A stretch of 21,945 bases of DNA, taken from Gemmatimonadota bacterium (GTDB taxonomy: Bacteria > JBHIER01 > G020348925). The DNA lies in the NCBI GenBank assembly GCA_020348925.1, contig CP070758.1, positions 2,253,277 through 2,275,221 on the forward strand, given 5' to 3'. Positions 1-7,300 of the stretch are shown here, in pieces; the first letter of the stretch is position 1; every line of letters begins with the position of its first letter. The translations under genes were made by a program, and so were the position numbers. The notes under the pieces were generated by a model, which saw only the letters and a list, made by a program, of their open reading frames with translations, was not told where the DNA came from and ran no database searches.

Positions 1-1087
1 CAGCCAGATGGGTCAAAGCTCGACGGCGTATGCGGGGATCGAGAATAGCAAGAAGACGTCCCTCCAACTGCGATCGCCTTGCCATGGAAACTGTCGCCAG
101 GGATGTCAACTGAAATTTGGGTAGTGACTGAGCGATCTCAAGGAGCAGACCTGCGTATTCCGATGGCACGGATCCTTGTTCCAGTACCGCATCGTCGCAG
201 GCATGTTCCCGCTCCTTGAGGAATTGTTGATGGGCGAGCCAGACCAGGGGATTGTACCAGTAGATCACCATGGTTATTTGAGCGAAGAGCTGCATCATGC
301 AGTCCCATCGTTTCACGTGGGCAAACTCGTGAAGCAGAACAAATCGGCGATGCTCATCGCTCCACGAATCGACTTCGGTGGGCAGAAGAATCGTCGGCCG
401 CAGGAACCCCCATGTCATGGGCAAGGTTGTTTTTTCGCTTTTGAGCAGCCGGACCTGCCGTCTCAGTCCGCATTTTTTCTTCAGCGAGTTTGTAAGCTGA
501 AGCCAACCGGATTCGGTAACCCTTTGAGCCCGTGAAGCTATTCGCCAGATAAGGATTTTACCCAAAAGTTGTCTTAAAAAAACCACTGCCATGCCCAAGA
601 TCCAGATGGAGATGAGGATGATGGTTCCATGTGTTTTCATGGTGGTTATCAGGGAGAGGATCACATTCTGTTGTTCCACGGATGGTGGTTCAGTCGGTGT
701 GCTTGTTTTCGGACTTTCCGTGGTGAAAGTGGCTTGAGCCGTCGAATGTGATTTGCTCTGAGGATCTGTCGATGTTGAAGCGTGATTCTTGTTTGTTTCC
801 TCAGAAACCAGCGTTTCTAAATTCTGCGGAAGTAACGCAGACAGGATCCCGGGAAGAGTTAGATCCCAGGCCGGCAGGAGAAGATTGAAAAGCGGAAGCA
901 GGAGAAGGGAGATCAGGGCCATGCCCCAGATCAGATGTTTAGTGGCCGATGAGGCCCGACGAAGCAGTCCGGTGAGGATAAAGGCGGCCATCAGGACGCA
1001 CGAGCCTTTTATGGTCATGGCCAGAACGAACATCAGTATCATCGTCGATGGGACCGATATCCCGACGGTATTCAGTAAGGGTTCCAT
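1..1087 (-). CDS. BlaR1/MecR1-like M56 membrane metallopeptidase (C-terminus cut by window edge)
   Basis: The reading frame is open from an ATG at 1087 to the window edge, giving at least 362 residues. Hydrophobic segments lie near residues 12-40, 51-73 and 155-176, separated by a Ser/Thr/Pro-rich stretch (about 95-140). The zinc motif HEFAH is at 253-257, with a likely third ligand in EREHACDD (292-299); this is the M56 (BlaR1/MecR1) pattern. In the family, signal sensing activates the peptidase, which causes cleavage of the partner repressor. The start follows the BlaI-like stop by one base, and an AGGAGGG Shine-Dalgarno lies inside the end of that gene, so the two are co-transcribed. The C-terminal sensor part is outside the window, so the signal is unknown. 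In this type of bacterium such pairs often have no link to beta-lactams, so no resistance role is claimed. Confidence 0.9.
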   Translation of the reverse strand, partial: MEPLLNTVGISVPSTMILMFVLAMTIKGSCVLMAAFILTGLLRRASSATKHLIWGMALISLLLLPLFNLLLPAWDLTLPGILSALLPQNLETLVSEETNKNHASTSTDPQSKSHSTAQATFTTESPKTSTPTEPPSVEQQNVILSLITTMKTHGTIILISIWILGMAVVFLRQLLGKILIWRIASRAQRVTESGWLQLTNSLKKKCGLRRQVRLLKSEKTTLPMTWGFLRPTILLPTEVDSWSDEHRRFVLLHEFAHVKRWDCMMQLFAQITMVIYWYNPLVWLAHQQFLKEREHACDDAVLEQGSVPSEYAGLLLEIAQSLPKFQLTSLATVSMARRSQLEGRLLAILDPRIRRRALTHLA

Positions 1088-1088
1088 G

Positions 1089-1478
1089 TTAGCGTCCCTC
1101 CTGTTTGGCTTGATCGATGAGGTGTTTCAAACGTTCCAGATCTTCGTCCGACAATTCCGACTTAGAGACATTAAGGAGCGCGGCCACGGCCTCCTCGGTG
1201 GAGCCGTCGAAAAAGATCCGGACGAGATGCCTCAGGGCCGACTTTTTAGCTTTCTCCCGGCTCAGTTTGGGGGAGAAGATATAACGCGGACCATCCTGCC
1301 GATGCTTCAGATGTCCCTTCGTCTCCAGCACCCTGAGCAGAGCCCGCACGGCCGAGTAACTCGGTGGGTCGGGCAGATTGTCCAAGACCTCGGCTGCCGT
1401 GGCGCTGCCTTTCTGATAAATGATGTCCATGATTTGCCGTTCACGACGACTCAAATTATCCTGGGTTTGTTCAGTCAT
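1089..1478 (-). CDS. BlaI/MecI/CopY-family winged-helix repressor
   Basis: 129 residues, the usual size for the Penicillinase_R family. The N-terminal winged helix is clear: LSRRERQIMDIIY, then SATAAEVLDNL, then the recognition helix region SYSAVRALLRVLETKG and wing residues GPRYIFSP. The C-terminal helical part (about 75-129) is the dimerisation region, where M56 partners cleave. I chose the ATG at 1478 because AAGGAG sits six bases upstream; an in-frame ATG at 1532 adds 18 residues but has no ribosome binding site and lies on the operator side. The gene directly precedes the M56 peptidase. Three palindromes upstream overlap its promoter, so it very likely represses its own operon. Confidence 0.93.
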   Translation of the reverse strand: MTEQTQDNLSRRERQIMDIIYQKGSATAAEVLDNLPDPPSYSAVRALLRVLETKGHLKHRQDGPRYIFSPKLSREKAKKSALRHLVRIFFDGSTEEAVAALLNVSKSELSDEDLERLKHLIDQAKQEGR

Positions 1479-1535
1479 TAGACGCTCCTTTTGGACCTTT
1501 TGTTGATAGAGATTACAAAGAAATACGATCATAAA

Positions 1536-1614
1536 ATGCTAATATTTTAGCATAGTGCTAAAAATATAGCGTTAGGGTTTCAGTGTCAAGAAAAAAATGC
1601 TATTATTTTAGCAC
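1536..1614. promoter_or_regulatory. Three BlaI-type operator palindromes
   Basis: Three 18-bp sites share the pattern RTGCTA-N6-TAGCRY: ATGCTAATATTTTAGCAT (1536-1553, perfect 7-bp arms), GTGCTAAAAATATAGCGT (1555-1572) and ATGCTATTATTTTAGCAC (1597-1614). The first two are 19 bp apart start to start, and the second and third are 42 bp apart (about four helical turns). The middle site covers the -10, the third lies just upstream of the -35, and the first is in the early transcribed region. BlaI-family repressors bind dyads of this size, so these are the probable targets of the adjacent repressor. Confidence 0.8.
1561..1589 (-). promoter_or_regulatory. Sigma-70-type promoter of the blaI-blaR1-like operon
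   Basis: Read on the minus strand, TTGACA (1589-1584) is followed after exactly 17 bases by TATTTT (1566-1561). The -35 is a perfect consensus. The -10 lies inside the middle operator palindrome, as expected for a promoter blocked by repressor binding. Confidence 0.75.
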
Positions 1615-2037
1615 AAAGAGAAAGTATTACATTTGGAAAAAGGGAGCTTTCATTGGTTGATCAATACCTTTGGAGCGCATTATCCGTTTGTCTATTCTGA
1701 GAGTCATGAGTGTAAAGAAATACCCCGCGCTTCAAGACAGACCTTGCTTCACTATCTCACATTGTTCTTAAAAACCTCTTTCCATGTTATATTATCGCTT
1801 TGCGATAGAAGTAAGTCTCATTTTTGGTGACATTCTCTTTGTGTATCATGCCCCTACCATAGTCTGACCCCTAGCGACGACTGTATATAGCTCTAAAAAT
1901 GCACACTTTTGATGCCCTGAGTAAAAAACTCGCCCTGTCTTCACAAAACGAAACTTTTCGGATATGTGCTCCTTGAGAAAAGAATCCCCCTGACCCTCAG
2001 TGGAAAAGTGGGAACTTTCGGTTCGTGGAAAAAACAC
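1615..2037. other. Intergenic, no gene recognised
   Basis: I see no reading frame here with a ribosome binding site or family resemblance, and no RNA gene. The region is AT-rich and separates the BlaI-like operon from the plus-strand gene that follows. Confidence 0.5.
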
Positions 2038-2066
2038 TTGACAAAGCTGTATTTTTTTACTAAAAT
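2038..2066 (+). promoter_or_regulatory. Sigma-70-type promoter of the EF-Tu-domain-2-like gene
   Basis: TTGACA at 2038-2043, a 17-base spacer, then TAAAAT at 2061-2066. It lies about 60 bp upstream of the start codon chosen for the next gene and is one of the best promoter matches in the window. Confidence 0.7.
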
Positions 2067-2127
2067 GGTTTATCAATGTGGATGAAGTTTAGCTTCAGAT
2101 CGACTCATTATGAAAGGAGGGATTCGG

Positions 2128-2385
2128 ATGCCGGAAAAGGTTATTGGAAAAGTTGTCGGATATTTTGCCAAGATCGGGGTGGCGGCGATTGAGATGGAAG
2201 GGGAGATGAAAGTCGGTGATACGGTCCACTTCCACGGACACACAACAGATTTTACCCAAACGGTGGAGTCGATGCAGATCGAGAACGAACCTAAGGAAGA
2301 AGTCAAGGCAGGGGATTCCGTCGGGATGAAGGTGGACGATCGCGTGAGGCCGCATGATGTTGTTTATAAGGTAACTGAGGATTGA
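2128..2385 (+). CDS. Small stand-alone translation-factor domain-2-like beta-barrel protein
   Basis: 85 residues starting MPEKVIGKVV. An in-frame ATG at 2110 exists, but the Shine-Dalgarno AAAGGAGGG (2113-2121) lies downstream of it and seven bases before the ATG at 2128, which decides the start. The pattern IGKVVGYFAKIGVAAIEM, then MKVGDTVHFHGHTTDF, VESMQIENEP and VKAGDSVGMKV resembles domain 2 of EF-Tu/IF2-type GTPases and the related barrel at the end of U32 peptidases. There is no GTPase domain, so it cannot act as an elongation factor. Stand-alone proteins of this type are often annotated as translation elongation factor-like, with no known role. It has its own promoter and terminator and is monocistronic. 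Confidence 0.85.
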   Translation: MPEKVIGKVVGYFAKIGVAAIEMEGEMKVGDTVHFHGHTTDFTQTVESMQIENEPKEEVKAGDSVGMKVDDRVRPHDVVYKVTED

Positions 2386-2424
2386 ATTCTAAATCCAAAA
2401 CTCAAAATCCAAAAGATAATAATA

Positions 2425-2452
2425 GAGGTCAGTCGAGAGGCTGGCCTTTTTT
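2425..2452 (+). terminator. Intrinsic terminator after the domain-2-like gene
   Basis: The stem AGGTCAG (2426-2432) pairs with CTGGCCT (2441-2447) with one G-U pair and an eight-base loop, followed by a run of T to 2452. It lies 40 bp after the stop codon. Confidence 0.8.
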
Positions 2453-2468
2453 ATGGTCGAAAAGCTTG

Positions 2469-2488
2469 CCCTGAACGAAGTCGAAGGG
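2469..2488. repeat. Candidate dispersed short repeat
   Basis: The sequence CCCTGAACGAAGTCGAAGGG is of a kind I recognise as scattered in intergenic regions of many unrelated bacterial genomes. It has a partial dyad (CCCT/AGGG ends). The flanks contain several more GTCGAA words (2456-2502). No copy number can be given from this window. Confidence 0.4.
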
Positions 2489-2502
2489 TCGAAAGGTCGA
2501 AA

Positions 2503-2791
2503 ATCGCACGGGAGCAGAGCAGCACAGGTGCGGAGGAGCAAGGATGCAATTGCCCTGAAACGTGAGATATTGCCCCATCCTGCGGGCGAGCTTTTCCACC
2601 CCTCGACAGAATCCGGGATGGACCAATTTTTAGACGAATGATTGGAAATGCTGAAAAGAATGCTTGGCAATGCGCGAGAATATCACTAAATTTAGAAAAT
2701 TTTAATGCTCAAACGATAGGTGAGAAATCTCAATGACCAGCACCTTGACTGAAATCTTACCATCGAAGGGTAAGATGATGGACCTCCCTTC
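2503..2791. other. Intergenic region upstream of carA, no gene
   Basis: No supported coding region. It contains a perfect 8-bp hairpin, ATCTTACC (2754-2761) with GGTAAGAT (2769-2776), just upstream of a second, terminator-like hairpin. A TTGACT at 2745-2750 has no well-spaced -10, so the carAB promoter is not located with confidence. Another -10-like TATAAC lies at 2860-2865 without a good -35. Confidence 0.4.
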
Positions 2792-2823
2792 AATCCTCCT
2801 TTTGAAAAAGGGGGATTTTTTTT
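2792..2823 (+). terminator. Terminator-like hairpin about 95 bp before carA (possible attenuator)
   Basis: AATCCTCCTTTT (2792-2803) is followed by GA and AAAAGGGGGATT, giving an almost fully paired stem with one G-U, then a run of eight T. It points toward carA with no gene immediately before it. It could terminate stray upstream transcription, act as a pyrimidine attenuator if the transcript starts further upstream, or be a dispersed repeat of similar sequence. Confidence 0.55.
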
Positions 2824-2901
2824 GTTCACTACTTCATGCGGGTCAAGGGAAAAATTTTCTATAACCCGTTATCTAATAATGTTTAATAAGGGGATTCTTC
2901 G

Positions 2902-2922
2902 ATGGATCGTAGTGTAATATGA
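2902..2922 (+). CDS. Six-codon minicistron overlapping the carA start
   Basis: ATG at 2902 encodes MDRSVI and stops at TGA 2920-2922, which overlaps the carA ATG (2919-2921) in an ATGA arrangement. A Shine-Dalgarno-like AAGGGG (2888-2893) lies eight bases before it, whereas carA has no Shine-Dalgarno at the usual distance. This is what translational coupling through a leader minicistron looks like. It may be chance given its size. Confidence 0.4.
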   Translation: MDRSVI

Positions 2923-3992
2923 GGCAGAAAGTGCAATCAGCCAAGCTTGTCCTCAAAGATGGATCCGTTTTCCAAGGACAATCATTTGGCGCCGAGAACG
3001 CTGTGGCCGGGGAAGTTGTCTTTAATACAGGTATGATCGGCTATCCGGAGAGCCTCACGGACCCGTCCTACAGGGGACAGATTCTGGTGCTGACATATCC
3101 ACTCATAGGCAACTACGGAGTCCTCGGGGATGATAGCGAAGAAAATCTTTCAAAGCATTTCGAGTCAGAAAAAATACAAGTTCAGGGTCTCATACTATCC
3201 GATTATACCGATTCATATTCTCATTGGAACGCCAAGAGATCCCTGTCAGAATGGATGAAGGAGTCCAACATCCCGGGGATATGTGGAATCGATACGAGGG
3301 AGCTGACGAAGAAATTGAGAAAAAAAGGGACAATGCTGGGAAAAATTGTGTATGACTCCGAAAATATTCCTTTCGAAGACCCAAACAGGCGAAACCTGGC
3401 TGCAGAAGTGAGTATCGAAACACCCATCGTTTACAGGAAAAGTGAGAAAAAAGTTGTCCTTGTGGATTGCGGTGCAAAAAACAACATCATCCGGGCTTTT
3501 CTCAGGAGAGATCTGACCGTTATAAGGGTACCGTGGGATTACGATTTTATGAAAGAGAAAGCCGACGGTATCATACTCTCGAACGGGCCGGGAGATCCGA
3601 AAAAATGCGAGGAGACAATTGAGAATGTCAGAAAGGCCTTGTCTCAGACCACACCAATCCTCGGCATCTGTCTTGGTTCACAGATCTTGGGCCTCGCCGC
3701 CGGTGCGGATACGTATAAATTGAAGTACGGCCACAGGAGCCAAAATCAGCCGTGCCTGGAGATGGGTACCAAAAGATGCTATATCACCACGCAGAACCAC
3801 GGTTACACTATTGACTCCGAGACATTGCCCGAGGATTGGCGGGAGTGGTTTTTCAATAATAACGACGGGACGAATGAGGGTATTATTCACATTTCAAAAC
3901 CCTTTTTTGGCACACAGTTCCACCCGGAGGCATCGCCTGGACCGGATGACACGGAGTTTCTGTTTGACTTGTTCTTGAGAGCCATGTCATGA
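2919..3992 (+). CDS. carA: Carbamoyl-phosphate synthase small (glutamine amidotransferase) subunit
   Basis: 357 residues. It hydrolyses glutamine and passes ammonia to CarB for carbamoyl phosphate, the precursor of pyrimidines and arginine. The N-terminal CPSase_sm domain (about 8-140) shows LVLKDGSVFQGQSFGA and FNTGMIGYPESLTDPSY. The class I glutaminase domain (about 178-355) has ISNGPGDP-like SNGPGDP, the nucleophile Cys251 in GICLGSQ, and His335/Glu337 in FHPEAS. The catalytic triad is complete. Two usual motif residues differ: GICLGHQ is GICLGSQ here, and the usual GGNHP is SQNQP. Short length and the DCGAKNNIIR block resemble Bacteroidota-type CarA. An in-frame TAG lies three codons upstream of the ATG, so the start cannot be earlier; translation is probably coupled to the overlapping minicistron. 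The last four bases overlap carB. Confidence 0.97.
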   Translation: MRQKVQSAKLVLKDGSVFQGQSFGAENAVAGEVVFNTGMIGYPESLTDPSYRGQILVLTYPLIGNYGVLGDDSEENLSKHFESEKIQVQGLILSDYTDSYSHWNAKRSLSEWMKESNIPGICGIDTRELTKKLRKKGTMLGKIVYDSENIPFEDPNRRNLAAEVSIETPIVYRKSEKKVVLVDCGAKNNIIRAFLRRDLTVIRVPWDYDFMKEKADGIILSNGPGDPKKCEETIENVRKALSQTTPILGICLGSQILGLAAGADTYKLKYGHRSQNQPCLEMGTKRCYITTQNHGYTIDSETLPEDWREWFFNNNDGTNEGIIHISKPFFGTQFHPEASPGPDDTEFLFDLFLRAMS

Positions 3993-6900
3993 AAAAGAAA
4001 CCGAAAAAGGTGATCATATTGGGATCCGGCGCAATACGGATCGGTCAAGCCGGAGAATTCGACTATTCCGGCAGTCAGGCTATTAAGGCCTTGAAGGAGG
4101 AAGGGATTAAGACTGTTCTGGTGAATCCAAACATTGCCACGATCCAAACATCTGACTCCCTGGCGGATAAAGTCTACTTTTTACCAATCGATGCATATTT
4201 TGTTGAAAAAATAATAAAGAAGGAGAAACCTGACGGCGTACTGCTCGGCTTTGGCGGGCAGACAGCGTTGAATGTTGGGGTCGAACTATCGAAAAAAAGC
4301 GTCTTCCAGAAAAATAATGTCGAAGTATTAGGGTCGCCGATTGAGGCCATCGTCAATACAGAGGACCGCGATCTGTTTGTGAAAAAATTACGGGAGATCG
4401 ATCTCAAGACGCCTGCAAGCAGGGCGGTAGCGTGCGTTGAGGAGGCGCTCGATGAAGCAAAAGATATCGGGTACCCGGTCATGTGCAGGATCGCCTACGC
4501 TCTGGGTGGTCTGGGTTCGGGCGTAGCCTATGATGAAACGCAACTCCATACAATAACGAGTAAGGCCTTCTCCTTCACCCAGCAAATCCTGATAGAGGAA
4601 TATTTTGGCGGCTGGAAAGAACTCGAATACGAAGTGGTGCGAGATCGGTACAACAATTGCGTTGTCGTCTGCTCCATGGAGAACATCGACCCCATGGGAA
4701 TTCATACGGGTGAGAGCATTGTTGTTGCTCCGGTTCAAACGTTAAGTGCCTCCGAGAATTTCAAACTGCGGTCCTTATCCATCAAAGTGATACGCCATCT
4801 CGGTATTGTCGGCGAGTGTAACATACAGTTTGCCCTCGATCCTCAATCGGAAGATTACAGGATCATAGAGGTCAATGCCAGATTGAGTAGGAGTTCCGCT
4901 CTGGCCTCTAAGGCAACTGGCTACCCCCTGGCCTTCATCGCGACGAAACTAGCCCTGGGCCGGAGTCTTACTGAGGTGAAAAATATCATCACGAAGGAGA
5001 CGTCGGCCTGTTTTGAGCCGGCTCTGGATTACGTTGTGCTCAAATATCCACGGTGGGATCTTCAGAAATTCAAAAAAGTGGCTCTGGGCTTAAGTTCGGA
5101 AATGAAATCTGTAGGTGAAGTGATGGCCATAGGTCGGGGCTTTGAGGAAGTACTTCAGAAAGCAATTCGAATGACGGATGTTGGGATGAACGGTCTCGTC
5201 TGCAATGATCTGACATTCAATGACCTCGAGCAGGAATTGAAGGAACCGACCGATAAGAGGGTGTTCGCAATTGCTGAGGCGATTCGAAGAGGATTTTCTA
5301 TTGACAGAATACACGAGCTCTCCAGGGTTGATCCATGGTTTCTTTACAAGATCAGGAATATCGTTGAGACAGAGGAACAATTGAAAGGGTACGGCCAGAG
5401 AAATATACCCAAATATTTGGTTAGAGGCGCAAAACAAAGGGGGTTTTCCGATCGTCAAATAGCGCTGCTTACGGGTAGTGATGAGCTCAGGGTGAGGAAA
5501 CGAAGAATAAAGATGGGTGTCCTGCCCTGTGTGAAGCAAATCGATACATTAGCCGCGGAGTATCCTGCGAAGACCAACTATCTCTACATGACGTATCATG
5601 GTTCCGAAGATGACCTTGATCTTAGGGGAAAAAATCAAGTGATCATTTTAGGTGGAGGGGCCTATCGAATTGGGTCCTCGGTGGAGTTTGACTGGTGTTG
5701 TGTGAATTCAGTCATAACCTTGAAGAATTTAAAGTATCACACAATAATGATAAATTGTAATCCTGAGACAGTGAGCACGGATTACGACATCTGTGATAAA
5801 TTGTATTTCGAAGAACTCACCTTTGAGAGGATTTTGGATATTTACGAGAGGGAGAATCCTTTGGGGATCATCGTTTCCATGGGCGGTCAAACACCGAATA
5901 ATCTGACCATCCCTCTGCATACGGCGGGTGTTTCAATACTCGGAACGTCACCTTGTAGCATTGATAATGCCGAGGATCGGCATAAATTTTCAGAGTTGCT
6001 GGACACATTGGGAATCGATCAACCGGAGTGGAAGGAATTGACCAGTATGAGGGAAGCGGAGGTCTTCGCCAACACCGTTCGCTACCCTGTTCTCATACGG
6101 CCGAGCTATGTACTCAGCGGTGCGGCAATGGGCATTGCTTTGAGCCAAGATGAGCTGAGGGACTATCTGAGGAAAGCTTCGGAGGTGAATAAGGACCATC
6201 CGGTGGTTATCAGCAAATTTATTACGGGGGCCAAGGAGATAGAAATTGATGCGGTTGCAAAGGACGGTGAGCTGTATTGCTACGCTATCTCCGAGCACGT
6301 CGAGAACGCAGGGGTTCATTCAGGGGATGCAACGATGGTCTTGCCTCCTCAGAGAACCTACCTGGAGACAATGAGGAGAGTCAAAGTCATCGCCAAGAAG
6401 ATAGCAAAATCTTTAAAAATAACGGGTCCCTTTAATATACAGTTTATTGCTAAGGAGAACGACGTTAAGGTCATCGAGTGTAATTTGCGAGTTTCAAGAA
6501 GTTTCCCCTTCGTTTCCAAGGTGTTCAAGATCAATTTCATTGACCATGCAACGAAGCTCATCATGGGCAGACATGTTCCCAGGATAGATCGCTCCTCCTT
6601 TGATTTGGATTATGTTGGAGTGAAAGCACCGCAATTCTCTTTTACTCGATTAAAAGGCTCAGATCCGATATTGGGAGTTGAGATGGTGTCAACTGGGGAA
6701 GTCGCATGTTTGGGTGATGACTTTAATGAGGCTTTCTTGAAAAGTCTCATGTCCGTTGGTTTCAGGATACCGAGGAAAACAATATTGTTATCCACGGGGC
6801 CGATCGATACCAAGGCTCAATTCTTGGACAGTACGAGAATCTTGGACCGATTGGGATTCAAGTTTTATGCTACCAAGGGAACGGCAGATTTTATGGGTGC

Positions 6901-7177
6901 CAATAATATGAAAGCAGACGTTCTCCATTGGCCAAGTGAGGGGAAAGAGCCAAACGCGCTTACGTACATCGTTGATGGGAAAATTGATTTAGTCATAAAT
7001 ATACCTAAGAATATTGAGAAAGAAGAGCTTGATAATGACTATCTCATCAGGCGGAAAGCGGTTGACTTCAATGTTCCACTGATTACAGATATGCAGCTTG
7101 CGAAGCGGTTTGTCGAAGCGATGTGCAGAACATCGCTCAAGGAATTACGGATTAAAAGCTGGGGCGAATATAGTTGA
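3989..7177 (+). CDS. carB: Carbamoyl-phosphate synthase large subunit
   Basis: 1062 residues, full length for the family. It uses bicarbonate, two ATP and ammonia from CarA to make carbamoyl phosphate. The two homologous synthetase halves are visible: the first begins KKVIILGSGAIRIGQAGEFD with GFGGQTALN; the second begins VIILGGGAYRIGSSVEFDW (about residue 550) with SMGGQTPNN. ATP-grasp motifs include ALGGLGSG in the first half and RPSYVLSGAAMG in the second. The second is the form typical of Bacteroidota and eukaryotic enzymes rather than the proteobacterial LGGRAM. The C-terminal 140 residues, starting near RKTILLSTG, form the MGS-like allosteric domain (DLVINIPKN). Its ATG overlaps the carA stop by four bases (ATGA), so the subunits are translationally coupled. 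No frameshift or missing domain was found. Confidence 0.97.
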   Translation: MKKKPKKVIILGSGAIRIGQAGEFDYSGSQAIKALKEEGIKTVLVNPNIATIQTSDSLADKVYFLPIDAYFVEKIIKKEKPDGVLLGFGGQTALNVGVELSKKSVFQKNNVEVLGSPIEAIVNTEDRDLFVKKLREIDLKTPASRAVACVEEALDEAKDIGYPVMCRIAYALGGLGSGVAYDETQLHTITSKAFSFTQQILIEEYFGGWKELEYEVVRDRYNNCVVVCSMENIDPMGIHTGESIVVAPVQTLSASENFKLRSLSIKVIRHLGIVGECNIQFALDPQSEDYRIIEVNARLSRSSALASKATGYPLAFIATKLALGRSLTEVKNIITKETSACFEPALDYVVLKYPRWDLQKFKKVALGLSSEMKSVGEVMAIGRGFEEVLQKAIRMTDVGMNGLVCNDLTFNDLEQELKEPTDKRVFAIAEAIRRGFSIDRIHELSRVDPWFLYKIRNIVETEEQLKGYGQRNIPKYLVRGAKQRGFSDRQIALLTGSDELRVRKRRIKMGVLPCVKQIDTLAAEYPAKTNYLYMTYHGSEDDLDLRGKNQVIILGGGAYRIGSSVEFDWCCVNSVITLKNLKYHTIMINCNPETVSTDYDICDKLYFEELTFERILDIYERENPLGIIVSMGGQTPNNLTIPLHTAGVSILGTSPCSIDNAEDRHKFSELLDTLGIDQPEWKELTSMREAEVFANTVRYPVLIRPSYVLSGAAMGIALSQDELRDYLRKASEVNKDHPVVISKFITGAKEIEIDAVAKDGELYCYAISEHVENAGVHSGDATMVLPPQRTYLETMRRVKVIAKKIAKSLKITGPFNIQFIAKENDVKVIECNLRVSRSFPFVSKVFKINFIDHATKLIMGRHVPRIDRSSFDLDYVGVKAPQFSFTRLKGSDPILGVEMVSTGEVACLGDDFNEAFLKSLMSVGFRIPRKTILLSTGPIDTKAQFLDSTRILDRLGFKFYATKGTADFMGANNMKADVLHWPSEGKEPNALTYIVDGKIDLVINIPKNIEKEELDNDYLIRRKAVDFNVPLITDMQLAKRFVEAMCRTSLKELRIKSWGEYS

Positions 7178-7227
7178 TTTTACGTGAAAAAGTGAAAGTC
7201 CTCGATGCGGCTTTCGGTCTCTCGATC

Positions 7228-7251
7228 CCTCAAGGGGTTCTGAGGAGGTTT
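7228..7251 (+). terminator. Possible weak terminator after carB
   Basis: CCTCA (7228-7232) can pair with TGAGG (7241-7245), followed by a short T-rich stretch. The stem is only five pairs, so this is a tentative call. The 123-bp gap between carB and the convergent peptidase gene holds no better candidate. Confidence 0.3.
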
Positions 7252-7300
7252 TATTCAGGATCAACGTATCTTCCGACTCTAACATATCGATTCCATTCTC

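Noticed and set aside
176-535. 119-codon plus-strand frame
   Set aside because: Antisense to the HEFAH region of the M56 peptidase, with no family resemblance.
789-1481. 230-codon plus-strand frame
   Set aside because: It lies antisense to the M56 and BlaI-like genes, which have clear motifs and ribosome binding sites; the frame has no recognisable domain.
1633-1830. 65-codon plus-strand frame in the gap
   Set aside because: Starts at TTG without a Shine-Dalgarno and has no domain signal.
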